Virus record (IMG/VR): IMGVR_UViG_3300046558_000133
Location: 1-42,639 of that record
Strand: one strand, 5' to 3'
From: a virus
DNA length: 42,639 nt
Shown: one piece after another, positions 27,488-33,881 of the stretch
How positions within the stretch are numbered: position 1 is the stretch's first letter
Layout: each line of letters opens with the position of its first letter
Program-made: the position numbers and the translations under genes
Notes under the pieces: generated by a model
The model's database searches: none
Told to the model about the DNA's origin: nothing
What the model saw: the letters and a program-made list of their open reading frames with translations, nothing else

Positions 27488-28243
27488 ATGGAAAAGCAGA
27501 CTCGCATTTACTACATTTCGACCGGCGCTAAAAACGCAATGTACACTCTTCGCGTTAATGTAGTAGGCAAGTTTTTCATTGATAACTACATCTGCAATCT
27601 TGCTGCTACGGAAGAAAAGGCAGTAGAGAAGGCAACGGATTATGTTGAACGCCTTAAAAGCCGCGTTTCCCACGATGCAACGCTTGAAATCCTTTTCAAT
27701 GATATGCCTGAGTTTGAAGCTGACAAGAGACGCGGCAAGCTTTCCATCTATGACACTCGCAACATTGAAGAAATTGAAAATGGTGTGTTTCCTTTTGGTA
27801 AGCACAAAGGCGTTAAGATTGTTGACGCGCCCGACTCCTATGTCCTGTATTTTGCCGATCAAGCCCTTAGCGAATCAAACATGGTTTCGAATGCTTTGAT
27901 TGCGGCTTGTCAAGGCGTTGCACTGGAAAAGGGTTTGATTGCCAAGCGTGAGGCAATCCGCGCCGAACGCTTCGCGGTTGACTCCCTTTCTTCTTTCATC
28001 GGCACGATTGGCGAGCGCCGCGAATTCAAAGGCGAAATTTTCGCTTTCATCAAGAAGGAAGAAACGGACTATCAAGCTGGTTACACTATCACTAAGGTTA
28101 GAATCGGAAACGATATCGTTTCTTTCTTCAATAACGAAATGGGCAAAGTTGGCGAAACAATCGCTTTCAAGGCGACGGTTAAGCAGCATAACGATTATAA
28201 AGGCGTCAAGACTACGGTCGTTAATCGCCCAAAGGCGTTGTAA
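27488..28243 (+). CDS. Conserved-type phage DNA-metabolism protein with a 'PFGKHKG' domain and OB-like C-terminus, 251 aa
   Basis: Start at 27488 (MEKQTRIYYISTGAK) after the conserved leader. Residues about 98-120 (FPFGKHKGVKIVDAPDSYVL) match the short 'FGKYKG...D..YL' domain (DUF3820-like) found near exonuclease and recombination proteins. The last third (FKGEIFAFIKKEETDY, KATVKQHNDYKGVKTTVVNR) resembles an OB fold with the 'KHxxYKGVKxTxxNRP' end seen in phage single-strand-binding-type proteins. Largest gene of the early block; probably DNA or RNA binding. Confidence 0.7.
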   Translation: MEKQTRIYYISTGAKNAMYTLRVNVVGKFFIDNYICNLAATEEKAVEKATDYVERLKSRVSHDATLEILFNDMPEFEADKRRGKLSIYDTRNIEEIENGVFPFGKHKGVKIVDAPDSYVLYFADQALSESNMVSNALIAACQGVALEKGLIAKREAIRAERFAVDSLSSFIGTIGERREFKGEIFAFIKKEETDYQAGYTITKVRIGNDIVSFFNNEMGKVGETIAFKATVKQHNDYKGVKTTVVNRPKAL

Positions 28244-28258
28244 TCTTTAAAAAACCGC

Positions 28259-28301
28259 TTGACCATGTAAGGAAAAGGTTCTAAATTCCTTACATGGTCA
28301 A
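28259..28301 (+). promoter_or_regulatory. Early promoter in a perfect 16-bp inverted repeat (copy 6)
   Basis: TTGACC (28259-28264), 17-bp spacer, TAAATT (28282-28287). Arms 28259-28274 and 28286-28301 are perfect, 11 bases apart, identical to copies 1 and 5. Confidence 0.8.
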
Positions 28302-28317
28302 CAAAGGGAATACGGAA

Positions 28318-28539
28318 ATGACTCGCACCGAAACACGCGCCGCCGCTCGCCACGCCCTCAAGCGTTTTGTACAAGAAAATCGCTTGGAAGTAGACACTCG
28401 CGAATATTCGTCAGTAATCTACAAAGACGAGATGAAAATCATTGTCACGTTCCTTAGCGCCACAAAGCGCAATCCTGATAGGCTGATTCAGCATGTTTTC
28501 AACATGGATTGCAGCTTTGATTATATGACGGCTTGCTAA
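28318..28539 (+). CDS. Hypothetical protein, 73 aa
   Basis: Start at 28318 (MTRTETRAAARHALKRFVQE) after the conserved leader. Helix then strand (SSVIYKDEMKIIVTFLSATK). Followed by a hairpin terminator. Unknown. Confidence 0.65.
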   Translation: MTRTETRAAARHALKRFVQENRLEVDTREYSSVIYKDEMKIIVTFLSATKRNPDRLIQHVFNMDCSFDYMTAC

Positions 28540-28550
28540 GCCTTTATATC

Positions 28551-28572
28551 AACGCCTTGCCAGCAAGGCGTT
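28551..28572 (+). terminator. Probable intrinsic terminator
   Basis: AACGCCTTGC (28551-28560) and GCAAGGCGTT (28563-28572) are perfect inverted repeats with a tiny loop; the tail (TAATAAAT) is only partly T-rich, so termination may be incomplete. Confidence 0.6.
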
Positions 28573-28602
28573 TAATAAATGCTTAACAAAGGAGTTTTGA
28601 GC

Positions 28603-29199
28603 ATGGCGACCAAATATGTACACGATACCAAGGCTGGAAAGAGCATTTCCGCCTATGTCGTCTTGAACAAGAAAGGCGAGCATGTCGCCACGGTTAAGGC
28701 GCATTTCAGCGACGGCGGAACATGCCTTGTTAACGTGCATGATTTCCATGGCGAGTTTCAGCATGCCACGGCGGGTGGCTATGGCTACGACAAATTCACT
28801 GCGGCTCTTTCTGGAATGACGATTGACGGTCATGAAATGACGAATCACGCTGAGAGTGTAGGAGCGCCAAAACCGCCAAAAGGTCGTAAGACCTTCCCGC
28901 GTGACTACACGCCCAAAAAGGGTTACAGTCTTGCCAACTATACCAGTATCAGCAAGGCGACCGGTAGAATGGTTTACGCTAATGATTGGTATGAAAAGGC
29001 CTATGCCGCGCTAGGCATTGCCGACTCCGACGCTGACACGAAAAACGCAAGGTGGAATGAAGTCAAAGAAACGGCTTTCAAGCTGCAACGGGAATGGGAA
29101 ATGTCGGACGATTGCGAAACGGGCTATAGCTCATGTTTCCGCGAATCTGGTTTGAACTACCTTAAGGCCATTGGCTATAAAGTTATTCAGGCGATTTGA
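28603..29199 (+). CDS. Conserved-type phage protein, 198 aa
   Basis: Start at 28603 (MATKYVHDTKAGKSISAYVV) after GGAGTTTTGAGC. N-terminal beta-rich domain (VLNKKGEHVATVKAHFSDGG, CLVNVHDFH) resembles a recurrent early phage protein with no known function. The C-terminal half (DDCETGYSSCFRESGLNYLK) has two cysteines. Not identified further. Confidence 0.65.
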   Translation: MATKYVHDTKAGKSISAYVVLNKKGEHVATVKAHFSDGGTCLVNVHDFHGEFQHATAGGYGYDKFTAALSGMTIDGHEMTNHAESVGAPKPPKGRKTFPRDYTPKKGYSLANYTSISKATGRMVYANDWYEKAYAALGIADSDADTKNARWNEVKETAFKLQREWEMSDDCETGYSSCFRESGLNYLKAIGYKVIQAI

Positions 29200-29426
29200 T
29201 CGCAGAAAGGAGCACTATCGATTGTTTCAATTCTATGGATTTTGCGGCTCTTGCCTACTGCTCTATGTCCTAATCGGACTGCATCACTAGGCCATAGGCA
29301 AGCCCAAGGAACGGCTTTTAGGGCTTAGATGGTATTGCCCTAGCCAAATCACTGAATCGCGTTCTGTGAAGCTCTAAAAGGCTTTGCAGGACGCTCGATT
29401 ATTTTTGAGATTTTTAAAAATTCCGC
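29200..29426 (+). other. Short gene-poor stretch with RNA-like stems and a tiny ORF
   Basis: A 22-residue hydrophobic peptide (TTG 29222 to TAG 29290, FQFYGFCGSCLLLYVLIGLH) follows AAAGGAG and may be real. CTTGCCTA (29250-29257) pairs perfectly with TAGGCAAG (29295-29302), enclosing GTCC/GGAC; TAGGGC (29319-29324) pairs with GCCCTA (29337-29342). This could be a small RNA or leader. Confidence 0.35.
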
Positions 29427-29454
29427 TTGCCAAGATGTAAGGAAATGTTATTGT
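29427..29454 (+). promoter_or_regulatory. Probable promoter with GATGTAAGGAAA motif
   Basis: TTGCCA (29427-29432), 16-bp spacer, TATTGT (29449-29454). It keeps TGTAAGGAAA in the spacer and the downstream leader GGAATACGGAA, but has lost the right-hand arm of the dyad. Confidence 0.5.
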
Positions 29455-29483
29455 GTAGATATCGAAACAAGAGGAATACGGAA

Positions 29484-29765
29484 ATGGCTAAAATTCACCT
29501 CCGCGCAAACAAGCTTGTTGACGAAACGACTCGCCCACGCGCTGTTTGTGCAAGCCAAATCGGTTCAAATGGTAAGATCAAAAACAATGGTCGCGACACA
29601 TACCGTTTCATGGCTTCTGAGATTGTCGGGCGTCTTGAATTCGCAAAGGTTGATGCAAAAGACCGTTGCGCCCATTGCTTGGATACCGGCCTTCAAATGC
29701 GCAACGTTTTCCGCAAACAGAATGGCTTGCCGCCTTTGGAAAATCTGTTTGCCGATATAGATTAA
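29484..29765 (+). CDS. Zinc-knuckle type hypothetical protein, 93 aa
   Basis: Start at 29484 (MAKIHLRANKLVDETTRPRA) after GAGGAATACGG. Cysteines in AVCASQI and DRCAHCLDTG could bind zinc, as in small phage proteins of this type ('DxCxHCL'). Ends at a terminator. Unknown role. Confidence 0.65.
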   Translation: MAKIHLRANKLVDETTRPRAVCASQIGSNGKIKNNGRDTYRFMASEIVGRLEFAKVDAKDRCAHCLDTGLQMRNVFRKQNGLPPLENLFADID

Positions 29766-29779
29766 GCCTTTCGATTAGG

Positions 29780-29803
29780 AGCGCCGCGAATGGCGCTTTA
29801 TTT
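29780..29803 (+). terminator. Intrinsic terminator
   Basis: AGCGCC (29780-29785), loop GCGAAT, GGCGCT (29792-29797), then TTATTT. Confidence 0.7.
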
Positions 29804-29840
29804 CGAAATGCTTACATGTCAAACCAAAGGAGAAAATGAC

Positions 29841-30086
29841 ATGACTGGAATCGTTGCTACTGGAACGGGCGTGAATCTTTTTGTTGCGGTTTCGCTGAAA
29901 CACGGTTTGAGCCTTTACGCTAAGACCGGAATGAAGCCGAATCGTATGTGGACGCCAAAGGCCATGATGGCAAAGGCTAGTGAAATCACTGGCAAGAAAT
30001 TCAAGGCAAGGGATTATCAAGGCGCTATTGCCGCCCTACAAGCCCACATAGACGCATCTCCAAAGGATGGAATAACGACTTACTAG
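29841..30086 (+). CDS. Hypothetical protein, 81 aa
   Basis: AAAGGAG precedes the ATG at 29841; the longer frame to 29790 spans the terminator. Strand-rich start (MTGIVATGTGVNLFVAVSLK), then LYAKTGMKPNRMW and a helix (DYQGAIAALQAHIDA). Resembles small unnamed early phage proteins. Followed by long palindromes. Confidence 0.6.
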   Translation: MTGIVATGTGVNLFVAVSLKHGLSLYAKTGMKPNRMWTPKAMMAKASEITGKKFKARDYQGAIAALQAHIDASPKDGITTY

Positions 30087-30095
30087 AACGCCTTC

Positions 30096-30134
30096 CTGCT
30101 ACGCCATGCCTCTATATGGGCCATGGCGTAGCAG
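30096..30134 (+). repeat. 13-bp perfect hairpin
   Basis: CTGCTACGCCATG (30096-30108) and CATGGCGTAGCAG (30122-30134) are perfect inverted repeats around a 13-nt loop. GC-richer than its surroundings and not followed by T's, so more a structural or processing element than a terminator. Confidence 0.7.
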
Positions 30135-30176
30135 CCTACCTAGTAGCATGGCCATGCATGGCAGTGCATACATGCA
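30135..30176. repeat. Stacked short palindromes
   Basis: GCATGGCCATGC is a perfect 12-bp palindrome and GTGCAT-AC-ATGCAC a perfect 14-bp one. Similar GCATGC/GGCCATGC palindromes recur at about 30506-30540 on the far side of the small membrane gene. Confidence 0.55.
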
Positions 30177-30247
30177 CAATCTATTATATATTCATATGTG
30201 CATATAGTGTATGCACTATGTATCATATATGAATATATAATAGATTG
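30177..30247. repeat. 21-bp AT-rich inverted repeat
   Basis: The arms at 30177-30197 and 30227-30247 are perfect inverted repeats of 21 bp; the 29-base loop holds TGCATA-TAGTG-TATGCA, so the whole forms one long hairpin or cruciform. Immediately followed by the promoter at 30253. Confidence 0.75.
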
Positions 30248-30252
30248 AATAG

Positions 30253-30295
30253 ATGTAAGATAATGATTGCATTGTCTTACATTGTTCGATATAGT
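30253..30295 (+). promoter_or_regulatory. Promoter overlapping a TGTAAGA dyad
   Basis: TTGCAT (30267-30272), 17-bp spacer, TATAGT (30290-30295). ATGTAAGA (30253-30260) and TCTTACAT (30275-30282) are perfect inverted repeats, with AATG/CATT inside. The dyad is centred on the -35 instead of the -10. Confidence 0.6.
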
Positions 30296-30328
30296 CTATT
30301 CATACACAACACATAAGGAGTAAGGCGC

Positions 30329-30502
30329 ATGCGTAAACAGATTGGTTATTTCTTCTCCGATATCAGCAACTGCTTTGCCACTGCTATGGCTTGTGGGCTG
30401 GCATACATGATGACTACCGATCATGTCGCGCCTTACATCATACGCGAATTGTTCAAGCTCGCAGCGCATGCCGCATATACTGCAATCATTAATATGTTCT
30501 AA
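30329..30502 (+). CDS. Small membrane-associated protein, 57 aa
   Basis: AAGGAG lies upstream of the ATG. Two moderately hydrophobic helices (SNCFATAMACGLAYMM, FKLAAHAAYTAIINMF) flank a polar turn. Probably membrane-associated. Flanked by palindrome-rich DNA on both sides. Unknown. Confidence 0.6.
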   Translation: MRKQIGYFFSDISNCFATAMACGLAYMMTTDHVAPYIIRELFKLAAHAAYTAIINMF

Positions 30503-30560
30503 TACATGGTGCATGCATAGGCCATGCGCCTAGCAGGCTAGGGATAGAAGGGGAAACGAT

Positions 30561-30755
30561 ATGATTAAGTTGCTGACTCTCTTTGTGCTAGTGCATAACA
30601 CTGCAACGGATATTGATTCGTTGCACGTGTATGGTCAATACACGTATGAAGAATGCAGAATGAAAGAAGATGAAATAAATAAAATAGATTCAGAATTAAA
30701 TAAATCATTAAAACAATTTAAACTTGAGCTAGTCGAGACGAGATGCGATGACTAG
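30561..30755 (+). CDS. Small exported or membrane-tethered protein with two cysteines, 64 aa
   Basis: GAAGGGG precedes the ATG. Hydrophobic start (MIKLLTLFVLVHN), then a polar helical domain with cysteines in YEECRMKEDE and VETRCDD. Same layout as the genes at 3979 and 4155, including the aromatic/polar stretch before the first cysteine. Confidence 0.65.
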   Translation: MIKLLTLFVLVHNTATDIDSLHVYGQYTYEECRMKEDEINKIDSELNKSLKQFKLELVETRCDD

Positions 30756-30997
30756 TGTCGATTGTTGTTGACTCTAATCTATTATTGATTTAAAATCGAG
30801 AGGGACCCAAGGCCGGTATACCCCTCCCCCTCGATTTCCGGCCTTACTACTGTAAAAAATACACAACCCAACTTGTACGCCAACACACCCCCCCCCATGT
30901 TCCAGACCCTTACCCTCAAAAAAATTTTTCACCGCAAGTTAGTGCTCAAAAATTTCAGTAACTTACCATTTTAATTTTTGGACCATTAATTTAAATC
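30756..30997. other. Non-coding junction with crossing inverted repeats
   Basis: No gene between the early and late modules. AAATCGAG (30793-30800) pairs with CTCGATTT (30830-30837), and AAGGCCGG (30809-30816) with CCGGCCTT (30838-30845), in crossing order. A C-tract of nine (about 30888-30896) follows. Could be a regulatory RNA, a replication/packaging signal or a terminator-like element. Confidence 0.45.
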
Positions 30998-31027
30998 TTG
31001 ACATTTCGTTAATTATATGAGATGATA
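30998..31027 (+). promoter_or_regulatory. Sigma70-like promoter
   Basis: TTGACA (30998-31003), 18-bp spacer, ATGATA (31022-31027), upstream of the protease gene. The -10 match is moderate. Confidence 0.5.
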
Positions 31028-31051
31028 AACGAAATAAATGGGAACAGACTA

Positions 31052-31783
31052 ATGATTAAAATTGCATTTATTGCTGCGGTCGCAGTTGCAGGACTTTCGA
31101 GTTTTGCGTATTTTGATAATAAAGCTCCGGATTACGACAAAATGATGGCTTCAGTGGTTAAAATTGAAGCAATTGACGATAAAAACGAAGAAATGGGCCA
31201 TGGGAGTGGCGTTTATATCGAAAATGGCCTGATTTTGTCGGTAAATCACGTTTTTGCGGGCGAAAAAGGCTCAAAAATAGCTAAATTCATCGCAAAAATG
31301 CCTGACGGAACGATTTTTGACCTAAAAATCGTTAAATTAATCCCCGAAAAGGACATAGCGTTCCTTGAGCCAATCAAAGCTGGTAAAGCGTTAAAGAAAT
31401 CAAAACTCAGCTGCACCAGTCCTAAATTGGGTGATGACATTATCTCGATGGGCAACCCAACCTTCCTAGAGTTTATCACAACGTTTGGCAAGGTTGCGGG
31501 ACACAAAGTTTCAAATAGTGTTACCGAATTTAACATTATCCCTACTGATCTAGTCGTAGCCCCCGGCATGAGCGGCGGACCTACCTTTAATGTCAAAGGC
31601 GAAGTGATTGGCCTCAATGACGCGATCCTTACCGGACCAGCCGGTATTGCGCTAGCCCCCAATGATCCAGATGACCCTAGCAAAGGCGTAGAGCCAAGAA
31701 AAATGTCTTCATATACCGGAATCTCAATGCTCATCCCCGGCGATGATATTTGTGAAGAAATGGCAAAACTCGATATTTCTTGA
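31052..31783 (+). CDS. Secreted trypsin-like serine protease, 243 aa
   Basis: Catalytic triad context of the trypsin/DegP fold: H66 in LILSVNHVFAG, D101 in PEKDIAFLE, S174 in APGMSGGPTFN. The N-terminus (MIKIAFIAAVAVAGLSSFAY) is a signal peptide or membrane anchor, so it should act in the periplasm or at the envelope. No PDZ domain follows. I chose 31052 because ATG 31022 coincides with the -10 box. Such proteases could process virion proteins, degrade host surface proteins or assist lysis; neighbours (tailspike, SGNH) favour a surface role. Confidence 0.85.
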   Translation: MIKIAFIAAVAVAGLSSFAYFDNKAPDYDKMMASVVKIEAIDDKNEEMGHGSGVYIENGLILSVNHVFAGEKGSKIAKFIAKMPDGTIFDLKIVKLIPEKDIAFLEPIKAGKALKKSKLSCTSPKLGDDIISMGNPTFLEFITTFGKVAGHKVSNSVTEFNIIPTDLVVAPGMSGGPTFNVKGEVIGLNDAILTGPAGIALAPNDPDDPSKGVEPRKMSSYTGISMLIPGDDICEEMAKLDIS

Positions 31784-31836
31784 CTTTTTAAAAATTAAGT
31801 GCTAATATACCCTCAAAATTGGGATTTTGGGGGTAT
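31780..31836 (+). promoter_or_regulatory. Late promoter overlapping a leader hairpin (SGNH hydrolase 1)
   Basis: TTGACT (31780-31785), 17-bp spacer, TAATAT (31803-31808); the -35 starts in the protease stop codon. ATACCC (31807-31812) and AAAAT pair with ATTTT and GGGTAT (31831-31836), then TTTTTG. The hairpin can terminate read-through and its 3' arm carries the G-rich ribosome-binding stretch. Confidence 0.7.
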
Positions 31837-31846
31837 TTTTGTTACT

Positions 31847-33025
31847 ATGGCATTGGGAAAAAATCAAAAAAGAGCAATTGTAGGCTCTGGCGCGACAATT
31901 GTGCCGGGGCTTTATAATTTTTCTTCGACGCAGTTTCGTAAAACGCGCGATGCATTGGCTCGCGTCACGAGCGGTACAGGTCGTGGTAAAATCATTTGCA
32001 TCGGAGACAGCACCACTTTTGGTGAAGGGTCTGGAACAGGCGGCACTGGTAGAGGTGGATGCATGTCAAAAGCTTGGCCCGCCAAACTCGCTGCATCCCT
32101 CACCACGCTCGGCGTCCCGGCTGTCAATGAAAATAAAATTGGAAGTTCTGGCCTAACCACAACAGTTGTCACTATTACAGAAAACAGAAATTCTGTTAAG
32201 TCGGGCTTTAACCCTGCGTCAGCTGGTTGGGTATTATCTTCTTCTACCACGGCTGGTGGTTGTTTGTTCACCAACACTGCCGACACGACTAGTGTTTTGA
32301 GCTACACTCCCACAATTGCTGTTTCGAAATTTGAATTGATTGATATTATTATTAGCACTGGTGGAGCCATTGCTTATAACGTTGATGGCGGAAGTGACAC
32401 AATCGTTTCTCAAAACGGAACCAATACTCTCAGAAGCACCATTATTGATTGCGGCTCGCTCGGCACTCATACCCTTAATGTCAAACGAGATTCAGGTAAT
32501 GCTTTCGTAGCAGGGGTTAGGGCGTGGGACGATACGTCCAAAGCCATTGATATTTGGAACCTTGGAAACTGCGTCTCGCAAACCTCGGATTGGATCGGCA
32601 CGGCAAACCCTTGGACCTCGCTAAACGCGGTTACTACTTATTGTTCCGATGCCGATCTAGTTATTATTGATTTAACAATTAATAACGGCCTCCTCGCTCC
32701 TACGACTTATAACACGACATATCCCACTCAAATGCAATCCATTATCAACGCCGCGAAAGCTGGTGGAGCCGATGTAATGCTGATGACTGGTAATCCGTCG
32801 CGCATCGATACAATTACCGACACGGTGCAACAACAGTTCAGAGAAGCGTTACGCAAACTGGCGGCTTCCAACAATCTACCGATGGTGGATCAGTTCGGGA
32901 AATACACAGATTGGGTCACGTTAAACAGTAAGGGCTGGATGTTTAACGCCAATCACCCCACAGAATTACTCTATACCGATCTAGGAAATTTCCTCGGCTC
33001 TACGATCAAGAAATGGGCCGTTTAG
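31847..33025 (+). CDS. SGNH-type esterase/hydrolase, 392 aa
   Basis: SGNH block I is clear: GKIICIGDSTTFGEG with nucleophile S55. Block III may be DLVIIDLTINNGL (near 270) where N is expected, and block V is NANHPTELLY with H369. SGNH enzymes remove O-acetyl or similar groups from polysaccharides. Intervening residues 130-240 are beta-rich, as in carbohydrate-binding modules. Start at 31847 (MALGKNQKRAI); the frame extends to 31799 within the leader. Probably a tail-associated deacetylase acting on host surface glycans. Confidence 0.75.
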   Translation: MALGKNQKRAIVGSGATIVPGLYNFSSTQFRKTRDALARVTSGTGRGKIICIGDSTTFGEGSGTGGTGRGGCMSKAWPAKLAASLTTLGVPAVNENKIGSSGLTTTVVTITENRNSVKSGFNPASAGWVLSSSTTAGGCLFTNTADTTSVLSYTPTIAVSKFELIDIIISTGGAIAYNVDGGSDTIVSQNGTNTLRSTIIDCGSLGTHTLNVKRDSGNAFVAGVRAWDDTSKAIDIWNLGNCVSQTSDWIGTANPWTSLNAVTTYCSDADLVIIDLTINNGLLAPTTYNTTYPTQMQSIINAAKAGGADVMLMTGNPSRIDTITDTVQQQFREALRKLAASNNLPMVDQFGKYTDWVTLNSKGWMFNANHPTELLYTDLGNFLGSTIKKWAV

Positions 33026-33052
33026 TTAACTTTTGGACCAAGTAATAAATTC

Positions 33053-33112
33053 TTGACTTTTTAAAAATTTAATGTTATATTAATCCCAAAATAAATATTT
33101 ATTTAGGGATTA
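33053..33112 (+). promoter_or_regulatory. Late promoter overlapping a leader hairpin (33118 gene)
   Basis: TTGACT (33053-33058), 17-bp spacer, TATATT (33076-33081). TAATCCC (33081-33087) pairs with GGGATTA (33106-33112) around the palindrome AAATAAATATTTATTT; AGGGA in the right arm is the likely ribosome-binding site. Spacer bases TTTTTAAAAATT are shared with the 31780 promoter. Confidence 0.7.
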
Positions 33113-33117
33113 TTATT

Positions 33118-33378
33118 ATGGCCGCTTCCAAGGCTTACACCGTTTCTTCGTCATGGGTTCTAGTGGCTTTCAATACCACTGAAGTTTTTCTTTTTGCCAA
33201 TAAGCAATTCGACCTTGAACTTTTTATCGGACCTGACACCCCAGCCGATAACACACTGGACTTTGTGCAGATCGATGCGGATGACAATTTCAGTGCGTCA
33301 AGTCTCACTGCCAATACCGATAAGATTTTTATTCGCTGCCCCGCGCAAGAAGTTATTGTCAAAGTATTGACGGTTTAA
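33118..33378 (+). CDS. Small beta-rich virion-type protein, 86 aa
   Basis: Beta-strand-rich (SKAYTVSSSWVLVAFNTTEV) and ending FIRCPAQEVIVKVLTV. Layout and size match the gene at 38689 (strand-rich start, NP/AP turns, IKL/IKV end), which also precedes a fibre gene, suggesting paralogous small tail-associated proteins. Shine-Dalgarno lies in the leader hairpin. Confidence 0.65.
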   Translation: MAASKAYTVSSSWVLVAFNTTEVFLFANKQFDLELFIGPDTPADNTLDFVQIDADDNFSASSLTANTDKIFIRCPAQEVIVKVLTV

Positions 33379-33384
33379 AAAATT

Positions 33385-33876
33385 ATGTCGATTCGCGGCT
33401 CTTCCCTAAATAACAGATTGCGACGTTCGTTTTTCATTAAGAAGAGCGGGCGTAAAATTCGTTGGTCAATCGGGAAGGTTCACTTCTACATCGGCAATCC
33501 CGATATCGAAGATGAAGCGAAGAAGCAAAATCCTGCCCAAAATCCCGGTGGCGGCACAGGCGATGGCAACGGTGGCGGCGGTCATACCGATGATGGCGAT
33601 AATGGGGATGGTGGCAATAATGGCGGTCCCGGCGGCGGCGGAACTACACCTTCACCGACTGAAGAATTTTCCCTCCTCCTGCTCGATGAAGCGCTGAGCA
33701 ACGTAGCATATTCCGGCGATAGATCAGCCGATGACGTAGGGATTCATACCCTACAAGATAAATTTTTAAATGAATTAAATACCACAGCCACGCTTGTTGG
33801 CTACACTTTCATCGCAACGGCTAGCGGTTCTAGAAAAGTTACCCTTGCCACACTAGTAGACCTTTTGGAGCAATAA
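33385..33876 (+). CDS. Virion-type protein with glycine/aspartate-rich linker, 163 aa
   Basis: Basic N-terminus (RLRRSFFIKKSGRKIRWSIG), then a disordered Gly/Asp/Asn linker at about residues 50-92 (GDGNGGGGHTDDGDNGDGG), then a domain (LDEALSNVAYSGDRSADDVG) that may be adapter-like. Such flexible linkers occur in tail-fibre adaptors. Sits between the small beta protein and the tailspike, 5 bases before the latter. Confidence 0.65.
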   Translation: MSIRGSSLNNRLRRSFFIKKSGRKIRWSIGKVHFYIGNPDIEDEAKKQNPAQNPGGGTGDGNGGGGHTDDGDNGDGGNNGGPGGGGTTPSPTEEFSLLLLDEALSNVAYSGDRSADDVGIHTLQDKFLNELNTTATLVGYTFIATASGSRKVTLATLVDLLEQ

Positions 33877-33881
33877 TATTT

